This document shows positions 51,457-59,736 of a stretch of 64,000 nucleotides of DNA, in pieces; position 1 is the stretch's first letter; the number at the start of each line of letters is the position of its first letter. Location of the stretch: contig NZ_LZKL01000127.1 in the NCBI RefSeq assembly GCF_001668725.1, positions 1-64,000 on the forward strand, in the 5' to 3' direction. Source of the stretch: Mycobacterium sp. E787 (GTDB lineage: Bacteria; Actinomycetota; Actinomycetes; Mycobacteriales; Mycobacteriaceae). The notes below the pieces were generated by a model that was given only the letters and a program-made list of their open reading frames with translations, did not search any database and had not been told where the DNA came from. The translations under genes and the position numbers were made by a program.

Positions 51457-52755
51457 TCAGTTCGGTTTGAATTCGATGGCGGTGACCCATTTGGTATTGT
51501 GCACGCCGGGCAGCGCGGGAACGACGATCCTGGCCGGATAGCCGTGATCCAGCGACAGGTCGGCGCCGTTGACCCGCAGCGCCAGCACGGCGTCCGGATC
51601 GCCGATCTGGTTGGCCTGCAACGTCGCCGCGCCGAAGGCTCCGCCCCGCTGCAGTGACGTGACGCGGGCCGCGCGGGGCGCGGGCACCCCGGCCAGCCGG
51701 GCCAGTTCGGCCAGCCGGACCCCACTCCAGGACTGCACCGTCGACCATCCCTCGACACAGGCGATCGGCAGCCGCGCCCCATGTTGGGGCAGGCCGGCCA
51801 GCGTGGCCCGGTCCAGCACCACCTCCGAGGGGCCGCCGCGCAGCGTCAATCGCCAACTCGCGCCGACGCTTTCGGGCGCGATCCCCGCGGCGGAAGCGGT
51901 CTTGTTGACCGGGAAGTCACCGCGGCCGCGCGGCAGCAGCAGGGCCGCCCGGCGGGAGGCGCCGCCCAGCGTCTGGCCGGCCGTCAGCACGGCGACGAGC
52001 AGGGCGCCGGAGCCGACCAGCGCCAGGGCGCCGCGCCGGCTCATCGTCGGCTCCGCCGGATCCGCCGAGACCAGCCCGTCGGGGTCGGGCGGTTCCGGGC
52101 GGGTATCGGTTCGGTTGGTGCGCAACACCTCTCGCAGCGGCATCGACCGCAGCCCGGTGAGCATGCGCGGAATCTTGAGCGCGATGTGCATCAGGAAGCC
52201 CGCGATCATGACCCAGGCCCCGAAATAGTGGGCGTCGTAGAAGCTGAACCCGAAGATGTAGTCGTACTGGATGTTCAGCACCCCGGTGACGATCTCGAAC
52301 AGCACGCCACCGACCAGCATCAGCAACGACAACCGCTCCAGCACCTGCGCGAGGGAGCGCGCCGGCGGCCACACGAACAGTTTCGGGATCACCGACCACA
52401 GCTTTGCCAGCACGACCGGGATGATCACCAGGCCCAGCCCCACGTGCAGGCCCTGGGTCAGCCGGTACAACCACGACGGGCGGGTCGGCCAGGCGAAGGC
52501 CGGCAGCCGCAGCCAGCCGATGTCCGACGGGATGGCCTGTCCCAGTTGCGGTCCGTAGGCGATGTAGGACAGCAGCCCCGTGACGATGACGATCGGCAGC
52601 GCGACGAGCAGCACCAGCCCGAACACCGAGGTCAGCCACGGACCGCGCAGGGGGCTTCGAAACTGGAGGGGCAAGCGGTTCAGCCGCCGCACGCCCGGCG
52701 GGGGGTGCCCGTCGAGCGCACGCCACAGCCGGGCGGGGTACCCGTAGTCGCTCAC
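51457..52755 (-). CDS. Cytochrome-b561-type/sulphite-oxidase-like molybdopterin fusion, Rv0218-like
   Basis: The 432-residue fusion has four N-terminal helices (about residues 40-245) resembling a di-haem cytochrome b. A fifth helix (about 237-260) carries a twin-Arg motif at its start (MSRRGALALVGSGALLVAV). The C-terminal half is a sulphite-oxidase-fold molybdopterin domain with the Mo-ligand Cys in IACVEGWS near residue 325. The fold resembles a one-protein MsrP/MsrQ-like system that passes membrane electrons to an external Mo centre. The GTG start overlaps the methyltransferase stop by four bases. It corresponds to Rv0218 (442 residues). Confidence 0.88.
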   Translation of the reverse strand: MSDYGYPARLWRALDGHPPPGVRRLNRLPLQFRSPLRGPWLTSVFGLVLLVALPIVIVTGLLSYIAYGPQLGQAIPSDIGWLRLPAFAWPTRPSWLYRLTQGLHVGLGLVIIPVVLAKLWSVIPKLFVWPPARSLAQVLERLSLLMLVGGVLFEIVTGVLNIQYDYIFGFSFYDAHYFGAWVMIAGFLMHIALKIPRMLTGLRSMPLREVLRTNRTDTRPEPPDPDGLVSADPAEPTMSRRGALALVGSGALLVAVLTAGQTLGGASRRAALLLPRGRGDFPVNKTASAAGIAPESVGASWRLTLRGGPSEVVLDRATLAGLPQHGARLPIACVEGWSTVQSWSGVRLAELARLAGVPAPRAARVTSLQRGGAFGAATLQANQIGDPDAVLALRVNGADLSLDHGYPARIVVPALPGVHNTKWVTAIEFKPN

Positions 52756-53405
52756 AGGGCGGCCAGGCTCGCGACGACCCGCCCGCCGATCAGCCGGACG
52801 CCGGTCAGCGTCAGCCCCACCTGTGCGGCCAGGGTGGCGGCGCTGTCCACGCCGACCGACGCCCACCGGAACCAGGGCCCGACGTCACCGGCCGTCTCCA
52901 GCCGCACCCAGCGCGGACGGATGCCGATGGCCTCGGTCTCGAACTCGGCGATGCACCGCCCGCCGCGACCCAGCAGCTCGGCGGCGCGGGCCAGGATCCG
53001 GCGCGGATCGCCGCCGAGGCCGACGTTGCCGTCGACCAGCAGAACCGTCTGCCAGCGACCCGTTCCGGGCAGCGGCTCGAAAACATCGCCGAGTATCGCG
53101 GGCGCGCCGCCGCGCCCGGCCAGGCGGATCGCGGTGGCGGACCGGTCGATGCCCAGGGCGGGCACCCCGCGGCGGATCAGCCTGGCAACCAACCGGCCGG
53201 GCCCGCAACCCAGCTCGATCGTCGGGCCGGCGCACATCTGCGTCACGGCTTCGTCGAACACGTCGTCGACGGCGTCGCGCGGCACGTTGTCCGGGCATCG
53301 GTCGCCCAGCCAGCGGTGCGCCGGCAGCGGGCGAACCTCGCCGTCCTCGTGCCGGACCCAACACCTCTCGCCACCGAGCGCCCGATCGTAGAGATGCCCC
53401 AGCAT
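52752..53405 (-). CDS. SAM-dependent methyltransferase upstream of the Mo-cytochrome fusion
   Basis: The 217-residue class I methyltransferase has TIELGCGPGRLVARLIRRG near 65-83, an acidic LGIDRS near 87 and a VLLVDGNVGLGGDP stretch near 125. Its stop overlaps the GTG of the Mo-cytochrome gene by four bases (GTGA), so it is the first gene of a three-gene operon. ATG 53405 (MLGHLYDRALGG) is chosen. Substrate is unknown. No counterpart is expected at this position in M. tuberculosis. Confidence 0.85.
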   Translation of the reverse strand: MLGHLYDRALGGERCWVRHEDGEVRPLPAHRWLGDRCPDNVPRDAVDDVFDEAVTQMCAGPTIELGCGPGRLVARLIRRGVPALGIDRSATAIRLAGRGGAPAILGDVFEPLPGTGRWQTVLLVDGNVGLGGDPRRILARAAELLGRGGRCIAEFETEAIGIRPRWVRLETAGDVGPWFRWASVGVDSAATLAAQVGLTLTGVRLIGGRVVASLAAL

Positions 53406-53606
53406 GTCATGCCTCTCGCATCGTGCACGGCCGGGCGGCCCGGACGCGCCTCTGCCCCGGTGGGGGGTGTGTACGCGAACCCGCTTCGCCGGCACGCTGA
53501 TGGACACGGGGTGCGCCGGCATTTCGATCAACGGGATTCCTACCCCGATCTTCGCTTGGCTAACCCAGCGGTTCACGGGAGTTATTCGGTGCCGGAACAA
53601 GCCCGG

Positions 53607-54554
53607 ATGGATACTGGATCGGTGCCGAACGATGACGTTCACGACAGCGACGCTCAACACAACGACGTTCACCCCGACCTGCGCCTGTTCGCCCGCATCG
53701 TCCCGCGGCACCTGATCGGGCCCCGCACCCTGCCGGTGCTGCGGTCCCTGAGCGCCGTGACGGGGCGCCGGGGCAAACCCGGCGCGTCCGACGTCGAGGT
53801 GATCACCCTGGCGTCGGGGGCCGGTGTCCGGCTCTTCCGCCCGGTCGGGGTGGCCGCGCCGACCCCAGGGCTGGTATGGATCCACGGCGGCGGATACGTG
53901 ATGGGCACCGCCCAGCAGGACGACTGGCTGTGCCGGCGGTTCAGCTCGAGGTTGGGCATGACCGTCGCGTCGGTGGAATACCGCCTGGCGCCCGAACATC
54001 CGTATCCCGCGCCGCTGGAGGACTGCTATTCGGCGCTCACCTGGCTGGCCGACCTGCCGGCGGTGGACCGCAACCGGGTGGCGATCGCCGGCGGCAGCGC
54101 CGGGGGCGGCCTGGCGGCGGCGCTGGCGCTGCTGGCGAGGGACCGCGGCGAGGTCAGTCCGGTATTGCAGCTGTTGGTGTACCCGATGCTGGACGACCGG
54201 AGCTCGGCCGCCGCGGCGAGCCCGCACCATCGGCTGTGGAGCACGCGCAGCAACCACTTCGGCTGGCAGGCCTATCTGGGCGGCGCCGACCCGCGGGTCG
54301 CGGTGCCGGCGCGCCGCGAAGACCTGAGCGGACTGCCGCCGGCGTGGATCGGCGTCGGGACGCACGACCTGTTCCACGACGAGGACCTGGCTTACGCCCG
54401 GCGCCTGATCGACGCGGGCGTGCCGTGCCACGTCGAGGTGGTGCCGGGCGCCTTCCACGGCTTCGACGCGGTGGCCCGCAAAGCCGCGGTGTCGCGGCGC
54501 TTTTTCGACAGCCAGTGCGACAGCCTGCGCGCCGCGCTCGGCCAGGCCGCCTGA
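53607..54554 (+). CDS. lipW: Esterase LipW
   Basis: Hormone-sensitive-lipase family alpha/beta hydrolase. The product (315 residues) has oxyanion HGGGYVMG near 96, nucleophile Ser in GGSAGGG near 167, an acidic residue in VGTHDLFHDED near 255 and catalytic His in GAFHGF near 287. ATG 53607 is used; a GTG at 53622 would shorten it by five residues and is also plausible. It corresponds to Rv0217c (302 residues). It is divergent from the methyltransferase and its 201-base upstream gap shows no clear operator. Confidence 0.9.
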   Translation: MDTGSVPNDDVHDSDAQHNDVHPDLRLFARIVPRHLIGPRTLPVLRSLSAVTGRRGKPGASDVEVITLASGAGVRLFRPVGVAAPTPGLVWIHGGGYVMGTAQQDDWLCRRFSSRLGMTVASVEYRLAPEHPYPAPLEDCYSALTWLADLPAVDRNRVAIAGGSAGGGLAAALALLARDRGEVSPVLQLLVYPMLDDRSSAAAASPHHRLWSTRSNHFGWQAYLGGADPRVAVPARREDLSGLPPAWIGVGTHDLFHDEDLAYARRLIDAGVPCHVEVVPGAFHGFDAVARKAAVSRRFFDSQCDSLRAALGQAA

Positions 54555-54561
54555 GCGCGGG

Positions 54562-55866
54562 TCACATCGCGAAGTACACGAGCTCCCCGCCGATGACGGT
54601 GGCCGCCACCATGCCGGCGTCCAGCTCGGCCAGCACCGTGGCCGGCGGCTCGGTCAGCACGCACAGGTCGCCCGCCTGCCCGGTGTCCACGGTCCGCGCC
54701 CGCCCCGGCTGATCCGGCCGGCCCAGAAACATCGTCAAAGCCGTTAGCGCCGAGACACATTCATTCGGGTTGAGGACGGCGCCGCCGGGCGTGGTGCGGT
54801 ACACCGCGGCGCGCATCGCCGTCCACGGGTCGCCGTGACCGAACGGCATGTCGGTCGACAGCGCCACCGGCACCCGCGCGTCCAGCAGGGAGGCGACCCG
54901 CCACAGCTGAGGGTGCTCGGCGGCGGGGACGTCGGCGAGGTAGTGGTCGCCGCGCTCGGCGACGAAGTTGGGCTGGGTCACCACGGTGACCCCGAGTTCG
55001 GCGAGATCCGCCAAGTTCTCGTCGGGCACGACGGCGGCGTGTTCGATGCGGTCCCGCGGGTGGCTGCCGGCCGCCCGCAGGGCCGCGATGGTGACCACCA
55101 ATTGGGCGGCGGTCACGCAGTGCACGGCGACCGGCCGGTCGTCGCCGTGCTGTGCGGCGACCCAGGCCGTCAGGGCGTCCAGGTCGAGGCGGTCGTCCTG
55201 CAGGATCTTCTTACCCGGGGACAGGAAGCTCGGACGGGGCCGGAACTCACCGCGCCGGTGCGACACCAGCAGCGCGACCATGTCGTCGGCGGCGAGGTCG
55301 GGGGTGGCGTCGGTGACGCCGGTGACGCCGGTCGCGGTGATGCGGCGGGAAAGTTCGGCAAGGTCGGTTTCGCGCTGCGCCAGCGCGTCCGACCAGCCGC
55401 GGTCGGCGCTGCGCAGCCGGCCGTCGGGGTGTTCGGGCAGGCCGACCCGGCCCAGCGCCTCGGAGTTGAGCATCCACAGCGCCCCGCTGCGGTGCTGGAT
55501 GCGCACGGGGACGTCGCGCACGAGCGCATCCAGGGCCGCCCGGTCCAGCTCCCCGGCGACCGACTCGTGGTAGCCGACGGCGCGGATCCATCCGTCGGGC
55601 CCGGGGGTGGCGTTCGAGAGCAGCTGCGTCAGTTGCTCTTTGGTGGTGACTCCGGGTGGCCCGACCAGGAAGGAGTCCAGCGCCGACGCCGCCGACCGCA
55701 CGTGCACGTGGTGGTCGTGCAGGCCGGGCAGCACGGTTCCGCCGCCGGCGTAGAGCACGCCCTCGCCCTTGCGCGCCGCGAGGCCCTCGCCCATCTCCTC
55801 GATCTGCGCGCCGACCCGGATGTCGACGGTTCTGCCGTCCAGCAGGGTGCCCCGGTGAATCAGCAT
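54562..55866 (-). CDS. YtcJ-type amidohydrolase
   Basis: This metal-dependent amidohydrolase of the Amidohydro_3/YtcJ family hydrolyses C-N bonds in cytosolic amides or cyclic amides. The 434-residue product has the metal-binding GLHDHHVHV near 53, PVAVHCVTAAQL near 245, an IEHAAVV His near 280 and DMPFGHGDPW Asp near 352. ATG 55866 overlaps the CoA-transferase stop by seven bases. The gene is downstream of the CoA-transferase and hydratase genes and is probably co-transcribed; the order suggests breakdown of an amide- or CoA-linked compound. It is an addition relative to M. tuberculosis. Confidence 0.87.
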   Translation of the reverse strand: MLIHRGTLLDGRTVDIRVGAQIEEMGEGLAARKGEGVLYAGGGTVLPGLHDHHVHVRSAASALDSFLVGPPGVTTKEQLTQLLSNATPGPDGWIRAVGYHESVAGELDRAALDALVRDVPVRIQHRSGALWMLNSEALGRVGLPEHPDGRLRSADRGWSDALAQRETDLAELSRRITATGVTGVTDATPDLAADDMVALLVSHRRGEFRPRPSFLSPGKKILQDDRLDLDALTAWVAAQHGDDRPVAVHCVTAAQLVVTIAALRAAGSHPRDRIEHAAVVPDENLADLAELGVTVVTQPNFVAERGDHYLADVPAAEHPQLWRVASLLDARVPVALSTDMPFGHGDPWTAMRAAVYRTTPGGAVLNPNECVSALTALTMFLGRPDQPGRARTVDTGQAGDLCVLTEPPATVLAELDAGMVAATVIGGELVYFAM

Positions 55867-57050
55867 GACAAGCAACGCCTTTCGGCGACCAACCGGCGGA
55901 CAGCCTCGTTGTCGGCGCAGAGCCCGGCCGCCCGACCGAGGGTCGCGGGCGCCCGCGGCGGCGGGGCCGGGTGCGGCGCTTCCGATGCGGCGGTGGGCAG
56001 CGCAGCGTAGCTCGCGGCCACTGCGGCCATCGACGCGTGGATCAGCTCGCCGCCGCCGCGGCCCAGCGATTCGGCGACCGCCAGCGTCGCCTCCAGGCCC
56101 GTCAGCGGATCGGCGATGGCGTCGCCGCAGAACACCGGCCCTTGGAAACCCGGGCGGGCGGTGCCCACCAGGCCGCCACCCACCGCGGCGTCGTCCCCGA
56201 ACGCCGGCCTGGGATCGTCATATCCGGTGATCCGCAACCAGATTCGGCCCGCGCGCGGCGCCACGTGGTCCGGTCCCAGCCCGCGCCGCGCGAGCGCCGC
56301 GGGGCGCGAGCCCTCGATCACGACGTCGGCCACCGCGAGCAGCTCGTGCAGCTCGTCGGTCTGGGCGTCGAAATCCAGGCAGTAGGACAGCTTTTCGGCG
56401 TTCATCCAGTCGTAGAAGGCGCGGCTGCCCGCTCGGGTGCCGTCGGGGCGGCGCGGGCTTTCCACCTTGACGACGGTGGCCCCGCCACGCGCCAGCAGCC
56501 GCCCGCACAGCGGGCCGGCCCACATCGAAGACAGGTCGGCCACCAGCAGGCCGGCCGGCTCGCGCGGCGTTGCCGGGGCACCGATCCGGCTCATCCGCGG
56601 CGGGCCGGGCGCGGCCTCGCCGAGGCAGGCGACCGGGAGGTCGAGCAGGCGCGCACGCTCGACGATCGCGCCCGCCGGATGCGTTGCGGCCCAGCGCCGC
56701 AGCGCCGGCCACGGATCGGCGGGCGCCTCGTCAACCGCCAGCAGCGCGGGCACGGCGGCGACGTCGTCGGGGCGCGCCAGCGTGATCGCACACCACCCGT
56801 CGGCCGCAGCGAGCAACCGGGTGGCGCCGCCGGCCGACACCCGGCCCGCGCGGGTCAGCCCGAGCAGCGCGGCGCGCCCGGCCAGCAGGGCCGCCGCGTC
56901 GACGGCGATGCCCAACCGGCGGCCGACGGCCGCGGCCACGTCCTCGGCGCGGGCCAGCACGTTGGCGCGGGAGAAGTCGGGCGGCCCGTCCGGCATGCCC
57001 GTCAGGTAGGCCAGCCCGCTGCTGCCCCACCCGGTCGACGTCGTCACCAT
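55860..57050 (-). CDS. CaiB/BaiF-type (family III) CoA-transferase with unusual domain order
   Basis: Family III CoA-transferases move CoA between carboxylic acids through an aspartyl intermediate. In this 396-residue product the usual N-terminal block (DLSSMWAGPLCGRLLARGGA and the following YDWMNAEK) begins only near residue 172. The first 165 residues contain ADGWCAITLARPDD, which looks like the normal C-terminal part, so the domains appear circularly permuted. A candidate catalytic Asp is in CGDAIADPLTG near 305. Its last seven bases overlap the amidohydrolase start, and it lies 22 bases after the hydratase. Confidence 0.82.
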   Translation of the reverse strand: MVTTSTGWGSSGLAYLTGMPDGPPDFSRANVLARAEDVAAAVGRRLGIAVDAAALLAGRAALLGLTRAGRVSAGGATRLLAAADGWCAITLARPDDVAAVPALLAVDEAPADPWPALRRWAATHPAGAIVERARLLDLPVACLGEAAPGPPRMSRIGAPATPREPAGLLVADLSSMWAGPLCGRLLARGGATVVKVESPRRPDGTRAGSRAFYDWMNAEKLSYCLDFDAQTDELHELLAVADVVIEGSRPAALARRGLGPDHVAPRAGRIWLRITGYDDPRPAFGDDAAVGGGLVGTARPGFQGPVFCGDAIADPLTGLEATLAVAESLGRGGGELIHASMAAVAASYAALPTAASEAPHPAPPPRAPATLGRAAGLCADNEAVRRLVAERRCLSC

Positions 57051-57072
57051 CCCATTGTGCGCGTGGGGCGAA

Positions 57073-58068
57073 CTAGAAATGCAGCGCGCTGTATCGCCAG
57101 TCCAGCACCGGGCGGTCGGGATCGCCCACCGCGTAGACCAGCGACCGCAGCCCCAGCACCGCCCCGCGCTCGGTCGGCCGGGCGGTCTCGACGTGCAGTT
57201 CGCTGTACAGGGTGTCGCCCTCGTGCACCGGACCGGTGTGGTCGCAGGACTCCCAGCCCAACACCGTCACCAGGTTGGGCAGCAACCTGCTGGCCTGGGC
57301 CAGCGCCAGCCCGATGGTGTGCCCGCCGTACACCAGCCGTTGCCCGCCGACGCGCGAATCGTGGTGTGTGGCGGCGATATTGAGGGTAAGCCTGGCGAGT
57401 TCCGTTGCGCCGCTGACCACGTCACCGGTGCTGCGCAGCACCGCGCCCGCCAGGCCGGCGGGCAAATGCGGGCCCGGCACCTTGGTGCGGAACACCTCGG
57501 CGTCCCAATGCGCCGTCGGATCGTGGGCCGGGCCGGGAACGCCGGCGCCGACGGCCGACAGATCGTCGGCGGGGGCGCGCTCGGGATCGAAGTCCGGGCC
57601 GGCCGGCAGCATGGCGCACCGGTAGAAGTCGAGGACCAGCCGGTCGGCCTGGTCGATGGTGATCATCCGCAGCGCGGCCAGCCCCGTCGGCGCCCGGCCC
57701 GGCTTGGGCGAATTCGCCCGCAGCCCAACGACTTCGGTGCGCGTGTAGATGGTGTCGCCGACGACCGGGAAGCGGTGAAAGGTCAGCCCCCGATAGAACA
57801 AATTGGCTTTCACCCGCTGGGTCACCAGCGTCGACTGCCCGATCGCCACGTCGCAGACCAGCCCCGGGTGGGCCAGCGGCCCCGGCTCGCCCGTCACCGC
57901 GGTGCACAGCACCGCGTCCAGCGCCAGTCGCAGCCGATCCCCCAGGATCGCCTGGTGGGCGGCGGCCAGTCCCGAGGACAGCGTCATCGCCGGCGCCCAG
58001 TCGAAGACCTGGCCCACCGAGAGATCGTCGAAGTACGGGCCGCCCTCCCGCACACGCGCATAAGTCAC
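57073..58068 (-). CDS. Double-hotdog hydratase-like protein, Rv0216-like
   Basis: The 331-residue protein has two hotdog (MaoC-like) repeats, as in Rv0216 (337 residues), whose structure is known but whose substrate is not. The first half begins VTYARVREGGPYFDDLSVGQ. The second has a GQRLVYGGHTIGLALAQ segment near 237-253 with a His near the expected active site. The full hydratase-2 Asp/His motif is not evident. It starts at GTG 58068, only nine bases from the divergent fadE3 ATG. It is followed by the CoA-transferase and amidohydrolase genes on the same strand. Confidence 0.88.
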   Translation of the reverse strand: MTYARVREGGPYFDDLSVGQVFDWAPAMTLSSGLAAAHQAILGDRLRLALDAVLCTAVTGEPGPLAHPGLVCDVAIGQSTLVTQRVKANLFYRGLTFHRFPVVGDTIYTRTEVVGLRANSPKPGRAPTGLAALRMITIDQADRLVLDFYRCAMLPAGPDFDPERAPADDLSAVGAGVPGPAHDPTAHWDAEVFRTKVPGPHLPAGLAGAVLRSTGDVVSGATELARLTLNIAATHHDSRVGGQRLVYGGHTIGLALAQASRLLPNLVTVLGWESCDHTGPVHEGDTLYSELHVETARPTERGAVLGLRSLVYAVGDPDRPVLDWRYSALHF

Positions 58069-58077
58069 CGGGCCAAT

Positions 58078-59244
58078 ATGGCACACGTGAGAACAGAGCT
58101 GAACGACGAAGAGGACATGCTGGTCGCCACGGTGCGGGCGTTCGTCGACCGCGACGTCAAACCCGGCGTCCGCGAGGTCGAGCACGCCAACGCCTACCCC
58201 GAGGCGTGGATCGAGCAGATGAAGCGGATCGGCATCTACGGCCTGGCCATTCCGGAGGAGTACGGCGGGTCGCCGGTGTCGATGCCCTGTTATGTGCGCG
58301 TCACCGAGGAGCTGGCACGGGGCTGGATGAGCCTGGCCGGCGCGATGGGCGGGCACACCGTGGTGGCCAAGCTGCTGACGCTGTTCGGCACCGAGGAGCA
58401 GAAGCGCGCGTACCTCCCGCCGATGGCCACCGGCGACCTTCGCGCCACGATGGCGCTGACCGAGCCGGGCGGCGGTTCGGACCTGCAGAACATGACGACG
58501 ACGGCGCTGCCAGACGGCTCAGGCGGGTTGCGGATCAACGGTGCCAAGACCTGGATCAGCAACGCCCGCCGCTCCGGCCTGATCGCGCTGCTGTGCAAGA
58601 CCGACCCCGACGCCACGCCGCGGCACCAGGGCATCTCGATCGTGCTCGTGCAGCACGGGCCCGGGCTGACGGTGTCGCGGGACCTGCCCAAGCTCGGCTA
58701 CAAGGGCGTCGAGTCGTGTGAGCTGTCGTTCGACGACTTCCGCGCGCCCCAGGCCGCGGTCCTGGGCGGCCGGCCGGGCGAGGGCTTCGCGCAGATGATG
58801 AAGGGGCTGGAGACGGGTCGCATCCAGGTGGCCGCGCGGGCGCTGGGGGTGGCGACGGCCGCGCTCGAGGACGCGCTGGCCTACGCCCAGCAGCGGGAGA
58901 GCTTCGGGCGGCCGATCTGGAAACACCAGTCCGTCGGTAATTACCTGGCCGACATGGCGACCAAGCTCACCGCGGCCCGTCAGCTCACGCGCTTCGCCGC
59001 CGAGCGCTACGACAGCGGCGAACGCTGCGACATGGAGGCCGGGATGGCCAAGCTGTTCGCCTCCGAGGCCGCGATGGAAATCGCGCTGAACGCCGTCCGC
59101 ATCCACGGCGGCTACGGCTATTCCACCGAATACGACGTCGAGCGCTACTTCCGCGACGCGCCACTGATGATCGTCGGCGAAGGCACCAACGAGATCCAGC
59201 GCAACGTGATCGCCGCCCAACTGGTCGCCCGGGGCGGGATCTGA
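58078..59244 (+). CDS. fadE3: Acyl-CoA dehydrogenase FadE3
   Basis: Medium-size FAD-dependent acyl-CoA dehydrogenase of beta-oxidation. The 388-residue product has MALTEPGGGSD near 126, TWISNAR near 158, the FAD segment ARALGVATAALEDALAYA near 253 and catalytic Glu of VGEGTNEIQRN near 370. Two starts are possible: ATG 58078 or GTG 58087 (VRTELNDEED). Both leave almost no space for a Shine-Dalgarno, so a leaderless message is likely. It corresponds to Rv0215c. It is divergent from the Rv0216-like gene. Confidence 0.92.
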   Translation: MAHVRTELNDEEDMLVATVRAFVDRDVKPGVREVEHANAYPEAWIEQMKRIGIYGLAIPEEYGGSPVSMPCYVRVTEELARGWMSLAGAMGGHTVVAKLLTLFGTEEQKRAYLPPMATGDLRATMALTEPGGGSDLQNMTTTALPDGSGGLRINGAKTWISNARRSGLIALLCKTDPDATPRHQGISIVLVQHGPGLTVSRDLPKLGYKGVESCELSFDDFRAPQAAVLGGRPGEGFAQMMKGLETGRIQVAARALGVATAALEDALAYAQQRESFGRPIWKHQSVGNYLADMATKLTAARQLTRFAAERYDSGERCDMEAGMAKLFASEAAMEIALNAVRIHGGYGYSTEYDVERYFRDAPLMIVGEGTNEIQRNVIAAQLVARGGI

Positions 59245-59278
59245 GGCGAATCTCCCGGATCGCGCTCGGCGCCTGCTG

Positions 59279-59284
59279 TATATT
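59279..59284 (+). promoter_or_regulatory. -10 box TATATT before the dispanin-like gene
   Basis: TATATT lies 45 bases upstream of the ATG, with GGGAGG as the ribosome-binding site close to the start. The -35 is weak, which is usual for mycobacterial SigA promoters. Confidence 0.45.
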
Positions 59285-59328
59285 TGCGGGACTTCTCGCA
59301 CCGGCAAAGCCAGAGGGAGGCGGCTGCC

Positions 59329-59736
59329 ATGAGTTATCCCCCTGGGCCGTACGAAGGTTCCCCGGAATGGCAGGGCCAACCGCAACCGTATTGGCAGGGC
59401 CAGCCGCCGCCCGGTTACCCGGCCCCGCAGCCGGGTTGGCCGGGGCAGCGCGAGCCGGACAACTACCTCGTCTGGGCCATCCTGGTCACGGTCTTCTGCT
59501 GCCTCCCGTTCGGGATCGTCTCGCTGGTGTACTCCACGAAGGTCTCCGGGCTGTGGGCGCAGGGACGGTATGCCGAGGCACAGGCCTCGGCCGAAAACGC
59601 CAAGAAGTGGGCCATCATCGGCGCGGTGGTGGGTGTGGCGGCGTCCGTCATCGGGGTCATTCTGTGGTTCGCGTTCATCGCGGCGGTGGTCTCGTCCATC
59701 CCGTCCACGACCACCACGACGTTCTCCGGCTTCTAA
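59329..59736 (+). CDS. Small dispanin-like (CD225/DUF4190-type) membrane protein
   Basis: The 135-residue protein has a Pro/Gln/Gly/Tyr-rich N-terminal tail (about 1-42) and two hydrophobic segments (about 47-68 and 95-118). The intracellular loop CCLPFGIVSLVYSTKV is typical of CD225/dispanin-type proteins. It ends in a Thr run. Function is unknown; eukaryotic relatives act on membrane fusion and bacterial ones are poorly studied. Its stop overlaps the convergent hydratase stop by four bases. No counterpart is placed between fadE3 and fadD4 in M. tuberculosis. Confidence 0.85.
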   Translation: MSYPPGPYEGSPEWQGQPQPYWQGQPPPGYPAPQPGWPGQREPDNYLVWAILVTVFCCLPFGIVSLVYSTKVSGLWAQGRYAEAQASAENAKKWAIIGAVVGVAASVIGVILWFAFIAAVVSSIPSTTTTTFSGF

